Origin: Clostridia bacterium
GTDB taxonomy: Bacteria; Bacillota; Clostridia; Christensenellales; Aristaeellaceae
DNA: 34,562 nt
Direction of reading: 5' to 3'
NCBI GenBank assembly: GCA_017512905.1
Contig: JAFWEL010000121.1
Location: forward strand, 1 to 34,562
The translations under genes and the position numbers were made by a program. A model generated the notes under the pieces. That model worked only from the letters and a program-made list of their open reading frames with translations. It searched no databases and was not told where the DNA came from. Below, in pieces: positions 7,659 through 15,492 of this stretch. Every line of letters begins with the position of its first letter. Positions within the stretch are counted from its first letter, which is position 1.

Positions 7659-8297
7659 TTACTTCCCTCCGCTCAGCCTCGCGCCCATCTCAAAGGCCTT
7701 CTCCAGATCCTGCGGGAACTGCTTCTCGCGCATCTCCTTCTTGTGGGCCTCGTTGAAGCCGGCCATGTCGTACCGGCTGTAATCCGCGACCTGCAGGGTA
7801 TCGCAGCAGGCGTAGACCTCCACCTCGCCGTTCAGCGCCTTGAAAGTCTGCGCGACCTCCTTCGCCTTTTTCCGGTACGCCAGGTTGTAATAGGCCTTCG
7901 GCGCGTTCATGGTCAGTATGACGCCCACGTCCACCTTCCCGGTGAAGTAGTTGGAATAATCGTCGTAGGACAGGGCGCAGAAGTGCAGCCGCTCGATCAG
8001 CCCATGCACCTGGCTGGTGATGTCCCCCAGGTAGATGGGCGAGCCGATGATCAGCGCGTCGGCGGCAAAGATGCGGTCGATCAACGGGGAAAGGTCATCC
8101 TTCCAGAAGCACTTACACCGCGCCGCGCCCTTCCGCTTGCACGCCATGCAGCTCCGGCACCCGGTGTAGGTCAGGTCGAACAGATCGATGTACTCCGTCT
8201 CCGCCCCGACAGATTCCGCACCCTTCTGCGCTTCCTTCAGCATCAGGGCCGTGTTCCAGTTCTTCCTGGGGCTGCCGTTCAAAATGATGGTCTTCAT
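7659..8297 (-). CDS. Flavodoxin-family NAD(P)H-dependent FMN reductase
   Basis: 212 residues. The FMN phosphate loop is 'ILNGSPRKNWNT' at residues 5-16, and 'IIGSPIYLGDITSQVHGLIERL' is the second FMN contact, as in WrbA/iron-sulfur flavoprotein relatives. A cysteine cluster (CRSCMACKRKGAARCKCFW) at about 47-65 suggests a bound metal or a redox site, common in Clostridia members. It probably passes electrons from NAD(P)H or ferredoxin to an unknown acceptor. GAGGTGAGG lies upstream of the ATG. It is separated from its neighbours by 56 and 154 nt, so it may be its own unit. Confidence 0.88.
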   Translation of the reverse strand: MKTIILNGSPRKNWNTALMLKEAQKGAESVGAETEYIDLFDLTYTGCRSCMACKRKGAARCKCFWKDDLSPLIDRIFAADALIIGSPIYLGDITSQVHGLIERLHFCALSYDDYSNYFTGKVDVGVILTMNAPKAYYNLAYRKKAKEVAQTFKALNGEVEVYACCDTLQVADYSRYDMAGFNEAHKKEMREKQFPQDLEKAFEMGARLSGGK

Positions 8298-8353
8298 ATA
8301 TGTATCCTCACCTCATTGTTGTTCTTTGAGCTTTCCGTTCAGGGCAGCATCCT

Positions 8354-9655
8354 TCACGGGATCTTCCGCGTCGTACCCTTCTCCCATCCCGGGGTCCCTT
8401 CCCTTGCGAAGCGGCTCCAGACTGAGCGCAGGGTCGTGCCCACGCTGTCCTTTTCGCCGTCATAGCCCAGCATTTTCACTCCGAAGAGGACGGGAAGCTC
8501 GCTGGCATGGAAGCAGCCCATTTTGCTGCCTGGGAATGCATACCCATACTCATAGCGCCATGCGTCTGACGCGTAGGCGTTCAAGACCTCCATCTGTGGC
8601 CGGACATAGATGTGCTCCGTGAGCGCGTCGCAGGCGCGCTGCTTATAGCTGCCTTCGCCTTTTTTCACCTTCAAATGGATGTACCACGTCACAAAGGGGA
8701 GAACAAATTCGGGTATGGACGCGAGGAACAGGTTCCCCTCCTGGGAAGTGTTCCCGATCAGCATCGGCACTCCGGATCGTTTGACCGCCTCCTTCGGCGC
8801 GTCGCGCAGCGTCTCGCCGTCGATGACCGGGGAAAACGCGCAGCGAATATCTCCGCGCCGCAGAAGCCAGGCTTCATACCGCCTGTTGGCCTGGCACACC
8901 TTCTCAGCATCCAGAGACAAGAGTTCCTTCGGCGCGCGGACGCCGGCGCATCGCAGATAGGCCCGCGTATGCGCCTCGCTCTCAGCTGCTGTGAAGAAGT
9001 GCTCGATGCAGGCGGACTGGACGATGCTCCTGTGGAACAGCCCCTCGGCTTCCCTCATGGTCATCAGCGCGAGGATACACGCGCCGCCCGCCGACTGGCC
9101 AAACAGCGTGACGTTCTCCGGATCGCCGCCGAACGCCGCGATATTCTCCCTCACGAACCGTAACGCCAGGATCTGATCGTACAGGCCATTGTTTGGATCA
9201 AAGTCGCTGTCCAGGAAATGAAGGTTCAAGAAGCCGTAGAGATTCAGCCGGTAGTTGAACGACACGACCACACAGCCAGTCTCCTTCGCAAACCGGGAAA
9301 GGTCATACCGCAGCCTGTCGGTGTCCTTCTCTTTGGCGCCAGCGCCGCCCTGACTGTAGGAGCCGCCATAGATCCACACCATGACGGGCATTGGCGCGGC
9401 GGCTTTCTCCGGCGCGAACACGTTCAAATACAGGCAGTCCTGGCTGATGTTGCCAATGTGAAAACCGCCCGGACCCTGGATCGGGTTGGCGGAGCCTTTA
9501 ATTGCGCTCAGAACATCTTCCCACGGCTCCGGCGGCACAGGATGCCGAAAGGAAAGCTCGCCCACGGGAGGCCTGGCAAAGGGTATGCCCAGCCAGACGA
9601 TTGCGCCGTTCTTTCGGAATCCCTCCACGGGGCCGTATTTGGTCTGAACCTTCAT
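8354..9655 (-). CDS. Type-B carboxylesterase/lipase family protein
   Basis: 433 residues from the ATG at 9655 (an alternative ATG six bases upstream has a similar AGGA/GGAG context). Family landmarks in order: 'YGPVEGFRKNGAIVWLGIPFARPPVG', 'SQDCLYLNVFAP', 'VMVWIYGGSYSQGG' (oxyanion loop), the nucleophile elbow 'LFGQSAGGA', the acidic residue in 'GNTSQEGNLF' and the catalytic His in 'GCFHASELPVLFG'. It hydrolyses carboxylic esters. There is no signal peptide, so it is cytoplasmic. At 433 residues it is shorter than the roughly 500 typical of the family, with a compact C-terminal part. It follows the M28 peptidase gene by 40 nt. Confidence 0.92.
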   Translation of the reverse strand: MKVQTKYGPVEGFRKNGAIVWLGIPFARPPVGELSFRHPVPPEPWEDVLSAIKGSANPIQGPGGFHIGNISQDCLYLNVFAPEKAAAPMPVMVWIYGGSYSQGGAGAKEKDTDRLRYDLSRFAKETGCVVVSFNYRLNLYGFLNLHFLDSDFDPNNGLYDQILALRFVRENIAAFGGDPENVTLFGQSAGGACILALMTMREAEGLFHRSIVQSACIEHFFTAAESEAHTRAYLRCAGVRAPKELLSLDAEKVCQANRRYEAWLLRRGDIRCAFSPVIDGETLRDAPKEAVKRSGVPMLIGNTSQEGNLFLASIPEFVLPFVTWYIHLKVKKGEGSYKQRACDALTEHIYVRPQMEVLNAYASDAWRYEYGYAFPGSKMGCFHASELPVLFGVKMLGYDGEKDSVGTTLRSVWSRFAREGTPGWEKGTTRKIP

Positions 9656-9695
9656 GCTCATACGTCCTGTTCTCCAACAATTTCCTAAAGGGAGT

Positions 9696-10901
9696 TCATC
9701 GGTCCATGTTTTCGACGAGCCGGATCGTCGCCCGATAGCAGTTTTCCAGTCCTGTCTCATTCATATTGTCAAAGGAATCCCTGCGGGTGTGATAGTAGTC
9801 CTCCAGCTTGTGATTGAGGCCGGTGATGCCCACAGAGCGGAAGCCGCCCTGGGTGAACGCCGCGCTGTCCGTCCCGCCGCCCATCAGGGGCACCTTCCCC
9901 TTCCTGCAGGGTACGCCCGCCTCCCTTGCCGCGAGAAGAAACGCCTCCGCCAGCTCCGCATCCGCTGAAACGGTGTCGTTGAGATCCTTCATGTTGACCA
10001 TCAGCTGCGCCGGGTCGTGGATGGTATCGTAGCTGATGATGGTTGTCGGCACATCCCGGTAATCGTTCCGGTGCGCCGCGCACCAGGCCTTCGCGCCGCG
10101 AAGCCCGGCCTCCTCTGAGCCGGTGAGGATTACGCCGACCTCTGTGTGCTCGGGTTCCACGCCGAGGCGCTCCATCTCCCGCAGTACGGCGATGCCCATA
10201 TAACAGCCGGACAGGTTGTCGTTCGCCCCGTCCACCACGCGAAAGGGATTGTATGTGCATCCCACCAGCAGGAAGAAGGGGATGAACAGAAGCCCGACGC
10301 GCCCCGCGGGCTGCGTCCACGCGCCCGCGCCGCAGATCGCGCAGATCCCCAGCGCGATGTAATACACCACGCCGAGCACAGCCATCACGCCCGGGATCTC
10401 AAACACGATGCCGCCGAAGTAATAGTTGAGCGGGAATTCCCAGGCGGCGTCGATGTGCCCGTTCAGGAAGATCCGCTGCCTGACTTCGCCCGAGCAGGGG
10501 CGAACCGCCGTCACGTTGAGGCTTTCACGCTCCGGGAACAGCGGGTCGATCACCTGCTTATAAAGCACAAATTGAAACAGAAACAGCAGCAGGGCGACCA
10601 CGCCGGAGGCGATGCCCAGCCACGGCTGAACGAAATACAGCACCGCGCACAGGCAGTCGAACAACGCCGAAAACCAAAAGTACCCATAGAACGCCGCCGG
10701 ATGCTCTCTGAACGATTCCACCTGCACATCCCTGCAGCCGCAGTCCCTTTCCAGAACCCTGGCCATGTATTCTCCGGCTCTGCGCTCGGCCTCGCTCCCC
10801 GGGGCGCGCTTTCCCATATCGCGGCAGATGCGCGTGATTTCTTCGATCATGTACGATACAGCCTGGCGACTGTTACCCGATAACTTCGACGCTTCAAACA
10901 T
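9696..10901 (-). CDS. M28-family peptidase with internal membrane segments
   Basis: 401 residues. Zinc ligands of the M28 fold are visible: His149 (FLNGHIDAAWE), Asp228 in 'VDGANDNLSG', Glu263/Glu264 (TGSEEAGLRG), Asp292 (ISYDTIHD) and His371 (YYHTRRDS). Four hydrophobic stretches lie before and inside the catalytic domain, at about 75-90, 95-115, 165-192 and 203-216. The last two are inserted between the first two metal ligands, where ordinary M28 aminopeptidases have no membrane segment. It is therefore probably membrane-anchored with a peptidase or deacylase-like domain. AAGGA precedes the ATG. It lies upstream of the carboxylesterase gene and is probably co-transcribed with it. Confidence 0.85.
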   Translation of the reverse strand: MFEASKLSGNSRQAVSYMIEEITRICRDMGKRAPGSEAERRAGEYMARVLERDCGCRDVQVESFREHPAAFYGYFWFSALFDCLCAVLYFVQPWLGIASGVVALLLFLFQFVLYKQVIDPLFPERESLNVTAVRPCSGEVRQRIFLNGHIDAAWEFPLNYYFGGIVFEIPGVMAVLGVVYYIALGICAICGAGAWTQPAGRVGLLFIPFFLLVGCTYNPFRVVDGANDNLSGCYMGIAVLREMERLGVEPEHTEVGVILTGSEEAGLRGAKAWCAAHRNDYRDVPTTIISYDTIHDPAQLMVNMKDLNDTVSADAELAEAFLLAAREAGVPCRKGKVPLMGGGTDSAAFTQGGFRSVGITGLNHKLEDYYHTRRDSFDNMNETGLENCYRATIRLVENMDR

Positions 10902-10969
10902 CCTGATTCCTTTACGCCTCCATTTTAGTCAAGGTCAATATGATTCCGCAGCGCTTCATGGGCAAGCCC

Positions 10970-11287
10970 TCACAGCCGGTCATACTTGGCGGCGCTGCCC
11001 CTGGCCTTTTCCACGGGATACTTCGCCTCGTTTTTCGTCATCTTGCTGTTCACGATCTCATCCACATCCAGGCTCAGCTTGTCCAGCAGGTTCTGGCAGT
11101 AGACGATCACATCCGCCAGCTCTTCCCTGACGTGCTCCAGATCGGCATCGTCCGACCACTGGTAGCATTCCAGCAGCTCGTTGGCCTCAATGGAAATGCT
11201 CTTGGCCAGGTTCGCGGGCGTGTGAAACTGATCCCAATCCCGATCCTCCGTGAGCCTGCGAATCCTGTCGATGGTTTCCTGTCTCAT
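10970..11287 (-). CDS. MazG-like nucleotide pyrophosphohydrolase
   Basis: 105 residues, the length of single-domain all-alpha NTP pyrophosphohydrolases (RS21-C6/MazG type). Metal-binding acids are in 'ISIEANELLE' (Glu34, Glu37) and 'REELADVIVY' (Glu56, Asp59), the E-x-x-E and E-x-x-D signature, with 'WDQFHTPANLAKS' at the N-terminus. It likely removes pyrophosphate from non-canonical or excess nucleoside triphosphates. AAGGAG lies inside the 3' end of the Smr gene, and the start follows that stop by 2 nt, so the two genes are co-translated. Confidence 0.9.
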   Translation of the reverse strand: MRQETIDRIRRLTEDRDWDQFHTPANLAKSISIEANELLECYQWSDDADLEHVREELADVIVYCQNLLDKLSLDVDEIVNSKMTKNEAKYPVEKARGSAAKYDRL

Positions 11288-11289
11288 GG

Positions 11290-11538
11290 CTAATACAGCT
11301 CCTTCAGCACCAGAACCGTGATCCCGGGATTGTCGCCGGGCATGATGCGCAGCACCTTCTCATGCCACCGGTATTCATCCTGTATCATGCTCCGCAGGCT
11401 TGTGCCCCGGTGATATCCGTGGATCAGCTGCAGCTGATAGGTCATCGGCCCGGCCGAGGCGAGGGCTCTGTCGATCACCCGTATGGCTTCCTCCTGCCGC
11501 AGCCCGTGCAGATCCACCTTCACAAACGGCTCGTTCAT
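11290..11538 (-). CDS. Stand-alone Smr-domain protein
   Basis: 82 residues, all Smr domain: 'VDLHGLRQEEAIRVID' (DLHGL at 9-13) and 'LQLIHGYHRGTSLRSMI', the HGxxxGxLR loop that binds nucleic acid. Smr domains nick or cleave DNA or RNA, or act in ribosome rescue. The stand-alone short form is usual in Clostridia and its role is undefined. AGAGGA precedes the ATG. It is the promoter-proximal gene of a two-gene unit with the MazG-like gene. Confidence 0.88.
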   Translation of the reverse strand: MNEPFVKVDLHGLRQEEAIRVIDRALASAGPMTYQLQLIHGYHRGTSLRSMIQDEYRWHEKVLRIMPGDNPGITVLVLKELY

Positions 11539-11630
11539 GTGTTTTTATCCTCTGTCCTTTGTGTCCCGCAATAGCATCTCAGCTTATCAGCTGTTATGCA
11601 ATATTGAGAGGCTGAGAAACAAGGCTCTCT

Positions 11631-11978
11631 TCAAAGTATCTCATAGGGGATTCCTATTATCCCCGACGCATTTTCAGCGGCATACACCGCGCAGTTTCCG
11701 ATGTACTTCGACCAGTACGCACCCTCTGAACCAGGTGTCAGTACCTCTAACAAGCCCTTCATCGCGATGGCGTGGGTAGATATCAGGGTATTGCCCGGCA
11801 GATGCCGGATGTCCTCAATGAACGCCGCGGCCCGCTTGACCGCAGAGGCCAGCGGCTCCATCGGAGAATAAAATGCCAGCGTACACGCATCCGCCTTTCC
11901 ATTCTCGTCATAGGCCGCAGCGATGACCGTAGGAGTCGGCGCTACCACGACGCGCATTTTCAGGTTCTTCTTTGGCAT
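11631..11978 (-). pseudogene. Chimeric ORF: flavin reductase N-terminus fused to histidine-phosphatase C-terminus
   Basis: 115 residues from the ATG at 11978, which has a good GAGGTGA site. Residues 1 to about 38 ('MPKKNLKMRVVVAPTPT', then 'AYDENGKADACTLAFYS') match the opening of flavin reductase (DIM6/NTAB-type) proteins of about 190 residues. From about residue 39 the sequence switches to the C-terminal half of a phosphoglycerate-mutase-like histidine phosphatase ('AVKRAAAFIEDI', 'LPGNTLISTHAIAMKG', 'YWSKYIGNCAVY'), carrying the second catalytic His but lacking the N-terminal RHG motif. The join is in frame, so the ORF looks intact, but neither half is a complete domain. I infer an internal deletion between two genes of one operon; expression as a fusion cannot be excluded. 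Confidence 0.7.
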
Positions 11979-11988
11979 CCAAATCACC

Positions 11989-12132
11989 TCACTCGTTGGG
12001 CCTGATAATATCATTCAGGCTTACATGCTCATTCCGGAATCTGGCATTCGCCTTCTCCACCGGCAGATGGATCGCTTTCTTGGGACAGTTATGCAGGCAG
12101 GCATAGCAGACCTCACAGCGGTTTCCATATCC
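11989..12132 (-). pseudogene. Ferredoxin C-terminal fragment (EFR1-like)
   Basis: 47 codons ending at TGA (11989). 'CEVCYACLHNCPKKAIHLP' is a [4Fe-4S] C-x2-C-x2-C-x3-CP site, followed by 'NEHVSLNDIIRPNE', a tail typical of EFR1-type flavodoxin/ferredoxin proteins. The stop overlaps the ribosome site of the flavin-reductase fragment, so this pair was once an intact electron-transfer operon. The fragment begins abruptly, close to the end of the AAA ATPase fragment. Confidence 0.7.
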
Positions 12133-12141
12133 ATGCCTGCA

Positions 12142-12639
12142 TTATACCACGAGACCATAGGCCGTGTCAGCCATATTGTTCGTTTTCTTCATCGCGTATA
12201 AATGCCTTTTATCCTCATAGCGGATGGGCTGAATGCCCTCATCCGAGAAGTTGAGTATCTGTGCTCCCGGCAATCCCAGCAGAATGGGCGAGTGCGTGGC
12301 GATGATGAACTGCGAGTCCTCCATCGTCATGTAGTAGATATGCCGCATCAGGGTCAGCTGCCGCTGCGGTGACAGCGCCGCCTCCGGCTCGTCCATCAGA
12401 TAGACGCCCTCCCTGGCCTCGTCCTGGAGGAAGGACAGGAAGCTCTCGCCGTGGGACTGGGCATGGTAGTCCGGCAGACGCCCGTCATCGTTGTATTGCA
12501 GATTGGTGACGGTGGCAACATTGAAGAAGCTCTCCGCACGGAAGAAAGAGCCGGAGTTGCGCTTGCGATACCCCTTGACCAGGCGCATCGCCTCTTCCAG
12601 CTCCGACACGTCCTGATAAGTGCTGAAACGGTATCCCAT
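12142..12639 (-). pseudogene. AAA-type ATPase lacking its P-loop half
   Basis: 165 residues matching the C-terminal two thirds of small AAA_21/ABC-like ATPases: 'FFRAESFFNVAT', the signature-like 'SHGESFLSFL', Walker B 'GVYLMDEPEAALSP' with 'QRQLTLM', and the switch 'FIIATHSPILLGLPGA'. The N-terminal part with the Walker A motif (about 80 residues) is missing, and the frame stops being homologous at 12639, where it meets an oppositely oriented truncated gene. The C-terminus (NNMADTAYGLVV) also looks replaced, because the same NNMADT-coding sequence occurs at 1597-1615. Without Walker A it cannot hydrolyse ATP. Confidence 0.75.
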
Positions 12640-13134
12640 AAAAGGTTATGGGCACGAAAATGGAAGATTCTGATTTTCTACACGCAACTGTCAAACCTGG
12701 TCACGGCCCTTTCCGCGATATCGCTGCCGATCTCCCCCTCGCTGCCGACTGTGATCGCCCTCCGCTATCTCAGCACCTGTATGCTGGTCATGACCTTCCT
12801 CGTAACGACTTGTGTGCTCGTACCGATGGGGGGAGATGCGAAAACGTTACTCTGGTCAGGAAACGGTATCTATCACCACGTCCTGTGCCCTGTGCTCTCC
12901 ACAGCCTCTTACGTCCTGTTCGAGCAGCACAGCGGGATGATTTGGCTGCCGGTGATCGTCACACTGCTGTATGGCCTGATTATGCTCTACCTGAACGGCA
13001 TCAGGAAGGTAGACGGACCTTATCCGTTCTTCCGCGTACATAATCAAAGCGTTTTGGCAACGGTTCTCTGGATGATTGTGCTGACTGCTGTTATAACCGC
13101 AATAAGCGCCGGTGTGGCGGCGGTGGCAAGGTAA
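12640..13134 (+). pseudogene. Membrane protein lacking its N-terminus (Pr6Pr-like)
   Basis: About 164 codons ending at TAA (13132). The content is a multi-helix membrane protein: 'FYTQLSNLVTALSAISL', 'YLSTCMLVMTFLVTTCVLVPM', 'HHVLCPVLSTASYVLFEQ', 'LPVIVTLLYGLIMLYLNGI', 'DGPYPFFRVHNQSVLATVLWMIVLTAVI'. The 'YTQLSN', 'HHxxCP' and 'PYPFFRV' features resemble Pr6Pr family membrane proteins. No start codon with a ribosome site exists after the junction at about 12640, and upstream codons lie antisense in the AAA fragment, so the first helix and start are lost. Confidence 0.6.
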
Positions 13135-13322
13135 CACGCTCTGTCAGAAACAACGATCTTTAAAAGAAGTCACCCTTCTTGCCTGTTCGATGATCGAATA
13201 TCGAGGGAAACTCTTTTCAACCATCGAGGTATAACACATCTGAAATATAGTTATGTTATGCTTCAGTCAGCAAGGAATCTATCAGACGATATTCCCAAAC
13301 ATATGGAAGGACGAAGGAACGC

Positions 13323-14108
13323 ATGGCTTTTTCAGAAATGTTCCGATTGGACGGAAGGGTCGCTTTGATTACGGGAGCCAGCTCAAGAGGAATCGGAAGC
13401 GCGGCGGCAAAGGCGCTGGCGGAATATGGTGCAAAGGTTTTTCTGGTCGCGCGAAGGGCGGAGAAGCTGGAGAAAATCGCGCAGTTGATCCGGGAAAACG
13501 GCGGTACGGCAGAATGCTGGGCGGCGGATATTTCTCAAGAGGATGCTTGCAGGATGGCCGTTGAAAAATGCGTGGAAGCCTTTGGCCGACTGGATATCCT
13601 GGTTCTTGCGGCGGGAATCTCAGGCAAGTCACCGAAATCAGTTGATGAGTTGTTTGACACTGGAGCCTATCGAAAGGTGATGGGCGTCAATCTTGACGGC
13701 ACCTTCTTCATGGTCAAGTACGGCTGGCCGGAGTGCGCGAAGAACGGAAAGGGCTCGATCATCCTGCTGAACTCGCTGGCAGCCTTCAAGGCGGCGGGCC
13801 ATGTGCCCTATTCCGCGACAAAGGGCGCGATCCGCGCATGGACAAAGCTGTTTGCCAAAGAGCTGGCGCCGTACCGGGTTCGCGTAAATGCCGTGGCCCC
13901 GGGGCTGACGGATACGGAAATGGTGCATCCGGAGGGCATGGACGCGATCTTTGAACAGCGTGTCTTGCCGGCAGCAAACAGGATTCCCCTGGGACGCCTT
14001 GGAACGCCAGAGGATATGGCCGCCGGCATCCTCTATCTGGCTTCGGACGCGGCTGGTTGGGTGACGGGCCAGTGTCTGGTCATTGACGGCGGCGAGCTGT
14101 GCGGATAA
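13323..14108 (+). CDS. SDR-family oxidoreductase
   Basis: 261 residues of a classical short-chain dehydrogenase/reductase. The cofactor loop TGASSRGIG is at 17-25, 'CWAADISQED' and 'LVLAAGISG' follow, the catalytic Ser is in 'IILLNSLAAFK', and Tyr/Lys are in 'YSATKGAIRAW'. 'VRVNAVAPGLTDTEM' and 'VIDGGELCG' close the fold. Arg rather than Asp after strand 2 (FLVARRAEK) suggests NADP(H). It reduces or oxidises an unknown alcohol/ketone. AAGGACGAAGGA precedes the ATG. The VOC-family gene follows after 35 nt, so the two are probably an operon. Confidence 0.92.
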   Translation: MAFSEMFRLDGRVALITGASSRGIGSAAAKALAEYGAKVFLVARRAEKLEKIAQLIRENGGTAECWAADISQEDACRMAVEKCVEAFGRLDILVLAAGISGKSPKSVDELFDTGAYRKVMGVNLDGTFFMVKYGWPECAKNGKGSIILLNSLAAFKAAGHVPYSATKGAIRAWTKLFAKELAPYRVRVNAVAPGLTDTEMVHPEGMDAIFEQRVLPAANRIPLGRLGTPEDMAAGILYLASDAAGWVTGQCLVIDGGELCG

Positions 14109-14143
14109 GATGATATAATCAGTAAGAAAGGGACAGAAAACAG

Positions 14144-14773
14144 ATGGAAGAAAAATATACCGGCAAATGGGAGGACTATTTCAAGCACCGGGACTTTGTC
14201 CACCAGGTCGGCTTTTATGCGCCCGACTGGAAGGCATTTGTGGAGAACCATCACCGAATCTTCGGCTCAGGGCCCTTTTACTACACGACCAACACCTTCG
14301 GAAAGCTTCTGTACTATGGGGAGGAGGTCGATTGCGCGGGTCTGGAATTTCATGCGGCCTACGGCGCCTGGGGAAGCCATTCCGTAGAAGTGGTGGAACA
14401 GGTTCCGAAGGACGTACCGACCATGTTCCGCGCCGGCAACGATATGGATGCGGTCGGCATCAATCACCTTCATATGTTTGTGGAGGACCTGGCGGAGGCA
14501 GAGCATGCCTGTCAGGTGCTGGAAATCCCGGTGGCCACCGTCGGATACCCGGATCTGACCAACGCGCTGAAAAAAGCCGAGGCGACAGGGACGAGCAAGG
14601 AAGATATCCTCGCGAACGCCGGAAAGCCGAGCTTCATGGTCGTGGATATGCGCAAACAGCTTGGGATGATGGTGCAGCTGATCACGCCGCGGGCCAAACG
14701 GCTTCATGACGCGATCCTGCGCGCTGCCATAGATTGGGACGGCGAGACGAATCTGCTGAGAAAGCTGGGTTAG
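14144..14773 (+). CDS. VOC-family (glyoxalase-like) protein
   Basis: 209 residues with two beta-alpha-beta-beta-beta modules: the first opens 'DFVHQVGFYAPDWKAFVENH', the second 'INHLHMFVEDLAEAEHACQVL'. Candidate metal ligands are His20 and the His pair of 'NHLHMF'. The terminal ligand, usually Glu, appears replaced by Gln ('GMMVQLITP'), so metal binding may be altered. VOC proteins include isomerases, dioxygenases and epimerases; pairing with an SDR suggests a small catabolic unit, but the substrate is unknown. AAAGGGA lies about 10 nt before the ATG. Confidence 0.82.
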   Translation: MEEKYTGKWEDYFKHRDFVHQVGFYAPDWKAFVENHHRIFGSGPFYYTTNTFGKLLYYGEEVDCAGLEFHAAYGAWGSHSVEVVEQVPKDVPTMFRAGNDMDAVGINHLHMFVEDLAEAEHACQVLEIPVATVGYPDLTNALKKAEATGTSKEDILANAGKPSFMVVDMRKQLGMMVQLITPRAKRLHDAILRAAIDWDGETNLLRKLG

Positions 14774-14816
14774 CAACAATCATCGACTGCTTCCGCCCCG
14801 AGTGCTGTGAATGGTC

Positions 14817-14867
14817 TGAACCCCGCCAGCCATGCCGCTTGCCAGGCAACATGGTCGTCGGGGTTCA
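14817..14867. terminator. Long inverted repeat between convergent genes
   Basis: TGAACCCCG at 14817-14825 pairs with CGGGGTTCA at 14859-14867, and an inner CCATG/CATGG pair extends the stem. It sits between two convergent genes and may end transcription in both directions, but there is no clear T-tract on either side. Confidence 0.5.
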
Positions 14868-14899
14868 GTGTTTCAGTTATTCATAAGCCAGGATAGTAT

Positions 14900-15442
14900 T
14901 TACCTCTGGGGAGCCTGCTGCCGGCCGTTCATCGGGCCGCCCTGCTGCGCCTGATTGCCGGGCATTTGGCCGCCCTGCTGCTGGGGCATTTGACCATTCA
15001 TCCGGCCGCCCTGCATCATGCGGCCACCACGCTGGCCCTTCTGGCCGCCCATCCTGGGAGCGTTGTTCTGGAACTGATAGCCGCAATTCGGGCATTCGCC
15101 ATTCTTGGCAGCCAGACGCTCTTTCACGCTGTTCAGGATCAGGTCAGCCTGCTCCCGCGTCATCGTGCCGGCTTCCACATACCCGTTCAGTTCTTCAGCC
15201 AGATCGTCAACGCTTTTGGATTCCCGCGCACTGCGATAGGCTTCCAAAGCTTCCTGGAGAGAGGCATTGTCATCGGTCTTTTCCATCTCGGCAGCGGGAG
15301 CCTCGGGAGCCGCTCCCTCATTGGGGGCTTCTTCGGTTACTGCGGGGATGGAGTCGGTCGCTGGCTCCGCTGTTTCTGCAAACGCCGCAACGCCCATCAC
15401 CAGTGCCAGTGCCAACGCGATACCAATAATGTAATTCTTCAT
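14900..15442 (-). CDS. Secreted protein with M/Q/G-rich C-terminal tail
   Basis: 180 residues. A signal peptide 'MKNYIIGIALALALVMGVAAFAETAE' would be cut after AFA. Residues 25-60 are Ala/Pro/Glu-rich, a spacer-like stretch. Residues 62-110 form a helical domain ('LQEALEAYRSARESKSVDDL', 'AGTMTREQADLILNSVKERLA') resembling the helix-turn of DUF2680-like secreted proteins. A C-x-x-C pair (ECPNCGYQF) follows. The last 50 residues are low-complexity (repeated GGRM, GGQMP, QQ, GGPMNG). AAGGAG precedes the ATG. The methionine-rich tail and C-x-x-C could bind metal such as copper, an inference only. The upstream region contains a family B element end. Confidence 0.78.
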   Translation of the reverse strand: MKNYIIGIALALALVMGVAAFAETAEPATDSIPAVTEEAPNEGAAPEAPAAEMEKTDDNASLQEALEAYRSARESKSVDDLAEELNGYVEAGTMTREQADLILNSVKERLAAKNGECPNCGYQFQNNAPRMGGQKGQRGGRMMQGGRMNGQMPQQQGGQMPGNQAQQGGPMNGRQQAPQR

Positions 15443-15492
15443 GATTGTTCAACTCCTTTTTTCTTGCGCCGCTTATGGCGGTTGTTATTGTT

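Noticed and set aside
11290..11538. MutS2 fragment
   Set aside because: The Smr domain is complete from its DLHGL start with its own ribosome site, so it is a stand-alone Smr protein and not a truncated MutS2.
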